From positions 1-64,000 of the forward strand of contig JALTZJ010000029.1 of assembly GCA_027046245.1 (NCBI GenBank): a stretch of DNA of 64,000 nt, in the 5' to 3' direction. Of the stretch, positions 61,029-64,000 are shown piece after piece. Made by a program: the position numbers and the translations under genes. The first letter of the stretch is position 1. The number at the start of each line of letters is the position of its first letter. The notes beneath the pieces were generated by a model. That model searched no databases. It saw nothing but the letters and a program-made list of their open reading frames with translations, and had not been told where the DNA came from. Origin of the DNA: Acidilobaceae archaeon. GTDB lineage: Archaea > Thermoproteota > Thermoprotei_A > Sulfolobales > Acidilobaceae.

Positions 61029-61541
61029 TTAAGCCTTGTGTTGATACTGGTGTGCGTCCTCCGTGCTACCAGTCGTGCTTGCTTCTTGGCCTCCAACGGA
61101 CTCTTCTTCGTCGCCGCCTAGTTCTTCAGCCTTTATAAGATCCTCATTCTCCCCTTCTTCACGTTTCTGACACGGTGTTTGTTCTCCTAGGAGTGCTATT
61201 ACTTCGTGGGCTAGTATTATCTGTACTATATCTATCCCTAGCGCTGCTCTCCCCTGGTTAACCTCTACTATTAGGAAGGGTAGGGGTATGGGGTTGCTGT
61301 AGTAGCTTGTCAGGGCTGCTATGTGAGCCCCTAGTGCTAGGCCTAGGCCGGCTAGCCTGATGGGGAGTCCTAGGGCGCCTGCTGCTACGTATAGGAGGCC
61401 GCCGAGGGCTACTGATAGGCTAGCCGCTAGGGGGCCTCCTGTGAGGGCGCTTACAATGCCGCCTACTAGGCCCCCCGCGGCCGCGCCTAGGACTGGGATC
61501 CCGTAGATTCTCACTATCCTCTCTAGAGGGCTGCACGTCAA
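61029..61541 (-). CDS. Membrane protein with acidic C-terminal tail, unknown
   Basis: 170 residues. Three to four hydrophobic segments (IPVLGAAAGGLVGGIVSALT, ASLSVALGGLLYVAAGALGL, RLAGLGLALGAHIAALTSYY, FLIVEVNQGRAALGIDIVQI) are followed by about 45 strongly acidic residues (REEGENEDLIKAEELGGDEE and onward) that should be cytoplasmic. No family recognised. ATG or GTG start at 61541. Confidence 0.55.
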   Translation of the reverse strand: MTCSPLERIVRIYGIPVLGAAAGGLVGGIVSALTGGPLAASLSVALGGLLYVAAGALGLPIRLAGLGLALGAHIAALTSYYSNPIPLPFLIVEVNQGRAALGIDIVQIILAHEVIALLGEQTPCQKREEGENEDLIKAEELGGDEEESVGGQEASTTGSTEDAHQYQHKA

Positions 61542-61605
61542 CGCTGCCCCGGGCCCCAGGGCCCTTTCGGGGGCTGGTGTGAAGGGTGTTTAACTCTATC
61601 CCCTT

Positions 61606-62466
61606 CTACCCTTGGCCCTCCTCCCGGGCCTCTACTAGGCCTAGGCGTTCTAGCTCTCTTACAACCTTCTCCGCCACCTCCTTGGCGGTCTCCTCGATGC
61701 TCCTCCCCGTGGTGTCTACGGTCACCACTCTTGGGTACCTGCCGGGCGGGTAGACGCAGGGGGGTAGCAGGCGTGTCCATAGGGGCTCACCTCCGTTGTG
61801 TTGCCGCGCTTTAGCACCTTCAGTACCCCACTCCACAAGGGTTTCACCTTCCAGGTCCAACCTTCTAATGAGCTTGTCAAAAGCATCAGCTAGCTTCTTG
61901 AGACGTTCAAGAGTCTCGTATGATTCTATGGGCTTCCCTCGCGCTTGTATTCTGTGCCACGCCTCCTCTGGCTCGACCCTGAGGTATACTAGTACGTGGG
62001 GTGGCGGGGCGTAGGCGTTCACCAGCTCGACCCACCACTGGGGCGGGGGCTCCGCGCTGCCGAGGGCCACGCTAGACTGGTAGACTATACTACTGTACTT
62101 GTACCTGTCCAGCACAAGCACCCCAGGGTTCTCGCCCACGACCACCCCAAGGTCACCCGAGAGGAGGTGGCCGAGCCTGTCAGCGGCAAAGAGGAGTGCT
62201 AGGGCCTGCGGAGAGGCTAGGCCCCCGCCGACCCCGCCACCCAGCACCCCCCTTATCAGCCTGCCTACCGGGCCCTGGCTAGGCTCCTTAACAACTATGA
62301 CCCGGGCCCCGCCTAGTACACTTCGCAGGTGCTCGGCGAGGAGCTTACTGTGTGTTGAGAGCCCTGCACCATCAATCCCTTCAAACGCTATAGTGGCAGT
62401 TTTGGACGTTTCACACTCGCGCTGTACACGCGCTGCGGCGCCCATGGCAACCATCCATTTGTTCAT
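61606..62466 (-). CDS. tmk: Thymidylate kinase with altered P-loop
   Basis: 286 residues. FEGIDGAGLSTHSKLLAEHL takes the place of the P-loop: the invariant Lys of GxxGxGK[ST] is Leu. The substrate-site motifs LVLDRYKYSSIVYQSSVA and VLVYLRVEPEEAWHRI, plus the RGKPIESYETLERLKKLADA lid region, are otherwise as in dTMP kinases. It should phosphorylate dTMP with ATP, provided other residues replace the Lys. It is about 70 residues longer than bacterial enzymes, mostly at the C-terminus. ATG start. Confidence 0.82.
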   Translation of the reverse strand: MNKWMVAMGAAARVQRECETSKTATIAFEGIDGAGLSTHSKLLAEHLRSVLGGARVIVVKEPSQGPVGRLIRGVLGGGVGGGLASPQALALLFAADRLGHLLSGDLGVVVGENPGVLVLDRYKYSSIVYQSSVALGSAEPPPQWWVELVNAYAPPPHVLVYLRVEPEEAWHRIQARGKPIESYETLERLKKLADAFDKLIRRLDLEGETLVEWGTEGAKARQHNGGEPLWTRLLPPCVYPPGRYPRVVTVDTTGRSIEETAKEVAEKVVRELERLGLVEAREEGQG

Positions 62467-62638
62467 AGAGGTTAGTCCTGGTTGTTTTTGGTTTGTTTGG
62501 GGATACCGCTAGGGACGAGCAGGCCGGGGTGCAGGGATAGTGCGCATGCTTTTGCAATTCGTGGTTTGAGTGGCTAGACCTGAGGAAATAACGTGATAAC
62601 CCTTGTCACGGCTTATTTTATTTGCTGGTGTGTAAGGC

Positions 62639-63055
62639 GTGCTAGAGAATGACGAGGCTGCTGTGTTTGCTGCTATAGTTCTGTTGTTGCGGCGTGTTGA
62701 CGTTTATAATTCTTCGTTTAGCTTTGAGGCGTCATATCGACTAGCTAAGGCTCTAGAGAGGGAGCCGTGGGCACGCGTTACGTATATGCGGAATGGACGG
62801 GCTAGGATAACTATCTATCCGCCGGTTTCTACTCGGGCAATGGAGCTCGTATCGCGTGAGACGCTAAGTGACGAAATAGACTTGTTAGCTCGTAGCGGGA
62901 GGCTACAGCGTGTCGTACAGCTCCTACGATTGATTAATCCAAGTGGGCAGTGGAGGAGGCGCGTAGGGAAGCTTAGGTATAGGGCTGTGCGCGAACTACT
63001 AGAAGCTGGAGATATCCCGTGGCTACGGAGGGCACTGAGGGACCTCCGCAAGTAG
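62639..63055 (+). CDS. Hypothetical protein
   Basis: 138 residues, basic and mostly helical (VFAAIVLLLRRVDVYNSSF, RLAKALEREPWARVTYMRN, LSDEIDLLARSGRLQRVVQL, AVRELLEAGDIPWLRRALRD). GTG start. Third positions are less GC-rich than in the body of the window. I do not recognise the family; the C-terminal half could bind nucleic acid. Confidence 0.55.
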   Translation: MLENDEAAVFAAIVLLLRRVDVYNSSFSFEASYRLAKALEREPWARVTYMRNGRARITIYPPVSTRAMELVSRETLSDEIDLLARSGRLQRVVQLLRLINPSGQWRRRVGKLRYRAVRELLEAGDIPWLRRALRDLRK

Positions 63056-63076
63056 TTATATACCTATGGATATGGA

Positions 63077-63421
63077 GTGAGTACAGTTCTATTACTCGAC
63101 GTGCTAGTTACCAGTTCTCAGCTGGCAAAGCAGCCTGGGAATATTCACTCCTCGCATGGGTTCCGTTTTTACTCAACAAGACTAGCTGCATTGCATTCCA
63201 AGGTCTCAAGACGTGGAAGCGTAAAGTTTAAGTTAAGTTCAACGAATGCGCGCGTACCGGGTGAAGATATGGATGTTGTGGGTTCAATTACTAGTGCCAT
63301 TACATACCTTGTTAATGCAGTGCCCGAGGCAGTGCCTGAGGTGCTAGTCGAGTATGTTATTGTGATAGCAGTCCATGCGGCATACACTACTCTCCGCCGC
63401 TTTGTAAGACGCGGCGACTAG
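63077..63421 (+). CDS. Hypothetical protein with a C-terminal hydrophobic helix
   Basis: 114 residues from GTG 63077 (ATG 63270 would leave the C-terminal half only). The C-terminus VLVEYVIVIAVHAAYTTLRR is a likely membrane helix followed by basic residues. The N-terminal half is Ser- and Arg-rich and less convincing. Base composition is A+T-richer than neighbours to the left. No family recognised. Confidence 0.35.
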   Translation: MSTVLLLDVLVTSSQLAKQPGNIHSSHGFRFYSTRLAALHSKVSRRGSVKFKLSSTNARVPGEDMDVVGSITSAITYLVNAVPEAVPEVLVEYVIVIAVHAAYTTLRRFVRRGD

Positions 63422-63459
63422 TACACGTAAACTAGATGAAAAGCCCCTGCTCACAATTC

Positions 63460-63987
63460 TCACGTTTGAATTACTGAATTGAATAACAAGTCAGCGTTAT
63501 ATGTTCTTTTAACTCGTGCTACGGCATCTTCAAATGTTTCAGTTTCAGTAATTCTGAATTTGACGCCGCCAGGAGGTACTACGATGAAATGTATACCATC
63601 TTCACCTGAGGTTCCAACATAACCCGAAAATCCACGCCACTGGAAGATACCATTCTTTACTTTTGCCTCACCACGTGTAAACATCCTGCGGAAAAGCTCA
63701 TCCTCACCGGGGCCTACTGTCTCCTTCCACGTCTCATATCTCAGGGCTGCGTGCCAGCGTAAGAGTTTGAGTGTTTCATCATCAACATCGTGGGGGCGTT
63801 CCATTGCCGCCCGGTATACTAGGCTCCTTGTCATTGGACCCATGACTGTGCGTTTCACGTGTAGTGGAATACGCTTCCACAGGCTATCGTAAATTATCAT
63901 TCCCTTACTGTGATGTATCAATGTAACAGCTATAGTGGGGCCTAGCTCTTCTGGTGTTGTAGCATGTAGTCGTGTTAACATCTTCAC
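63460..63987 (-). CDS. Hypothetical protein of the right-end region
   Basis: 175 residues. Protein-like throughout (ELGPTIAVTLIHHSKGMIIY, YRAAMERPHDVDDETLKLLR, FRITETETFEDAVARVKRTY) with mixed alpha/beta character and several His and Trp residues. GTG start at 63987, ATG two codons on. Coding bias is markedly less GC-rich than in the rest of the window, suggesting a different origin. I do not recognise the family. Confidence 0.6.
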   Translation of the reverse strand: MKMLTRLHATTPEELGPTIAVTLIHHSKGMIIYDSLWKRIPLHVKRTVMGPMTRSLVYRAAMERPHDVDDETLKLLRWHAALRYETWKETVGPGEDELFRRMFTRGEAKVKNGIFQWRGFSGYVGTSGEDGIHFIVVPPGGVKFRITETETFEDAVARVKRTYNADLLFNSVIQT

Positions 63988-64000
63988 AAGGATGTAGATA

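Noticed and set aside
63019-63231. 70-codon plus-strand frame overlapping two other frames
   Set aside because: Starts inside the end of the previous gene and alternates with a longer frame; composition is not protein-like.

Overview
This GC-rich window looks like the chromosome of a hyperthermophilic crenarchaeon, most likely of the Desulfurococcales (Pyrodictiaceae or Aeropyrum-like). The reasons are archaeal information-processing genes (Alba, aIF2-gamma, aIF5B, eS6, TmcA, archease, an Orc1/Cdc6-type ATPase, a TFS-like zinc ribbon), many TTG and GTG starts, tRNA genes that encode their own CCA, a tRNA-Pro with an archaeal bulge-helix-bulge intron, and A+T-rich TATA boxes about 25 to 40 bases before starts. 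The assignment comes from reading the sequence; no search was run.

Layout. 1-1455: CoxG-like and XdhC-like accessory genes for a molybdenum hydroxylase whose subunits are not in the window. 1456-3600: an accessory patch with three regularly spaced 25-base repeats resembling a very small CRISPR array, a fourth isolated copy, a PIN-domain gene with overlapping or adjacent small ORFs, and a secreted-type beta protein without a usable start. 3636-16918: tRNA-Gly, an S9 peptidase, an ABC exporter pair, an asparagine-synthase-like enzyme, membrane and metalloenzyme genes, a 1039-residue SF2 helicase and the tRNA acetyltransferase TmcA. 17071-17773: a decayed gene. 17937-21091: a complete metal-chelate or cobamide importer whose binding protein sits on a coiled-coil stalk. 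21168-35394: housekeeping genes (eIF2B-like, HtpX, Alba, tRNA-Pro, MATE, crotonase, CCG Fe-S protein, PIN/aIF2-gamma/eS6 cluster, methyltransferase, aIF5B, Ndk) and a large secreted protein. 35433-45159: tRNA-Phe, an apparent DNA-repair pair (endonuclease IV-like barrel plus helicase), archaemetzincin, archease, endonuclease III, an Orc1/Cdc6-like ATPase, regulators and a sugar nucleotidyltransferase. 45258-57847: secreted beta-propeller protein, a second S9 peptidase, DUF1152, ribbon-helix-helix regulators, CBS regulator, methyltransferase, SufS with a TusA-like partner, M42 peptidase and a second nucleotidyltransferase. 58265-64000: TFS-like zinc ribbon, a radical-SAM-shaped protein without its cluster motif, membrane proteins, a broken AAA ATPase beside tRNA-Glu, thymidylate kinase, and a less GC-rich right end with three unrecognised genes.

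Points deserving a second look: the CRISPR-like repeats; the frameshifted gene at 17071-17773, where a 10-base tandem duplication and an A7 tract explain two of its breaks; genes whose N-termini seem to extend past any ATG, GTG or TTG (23964, 33379 and, less surely, 44716); the stalked binding protein; the TusA-like/SufS pair; and several strong inverted repeats at promoters or between genes. No single complete new system is proved by the sequence alone.
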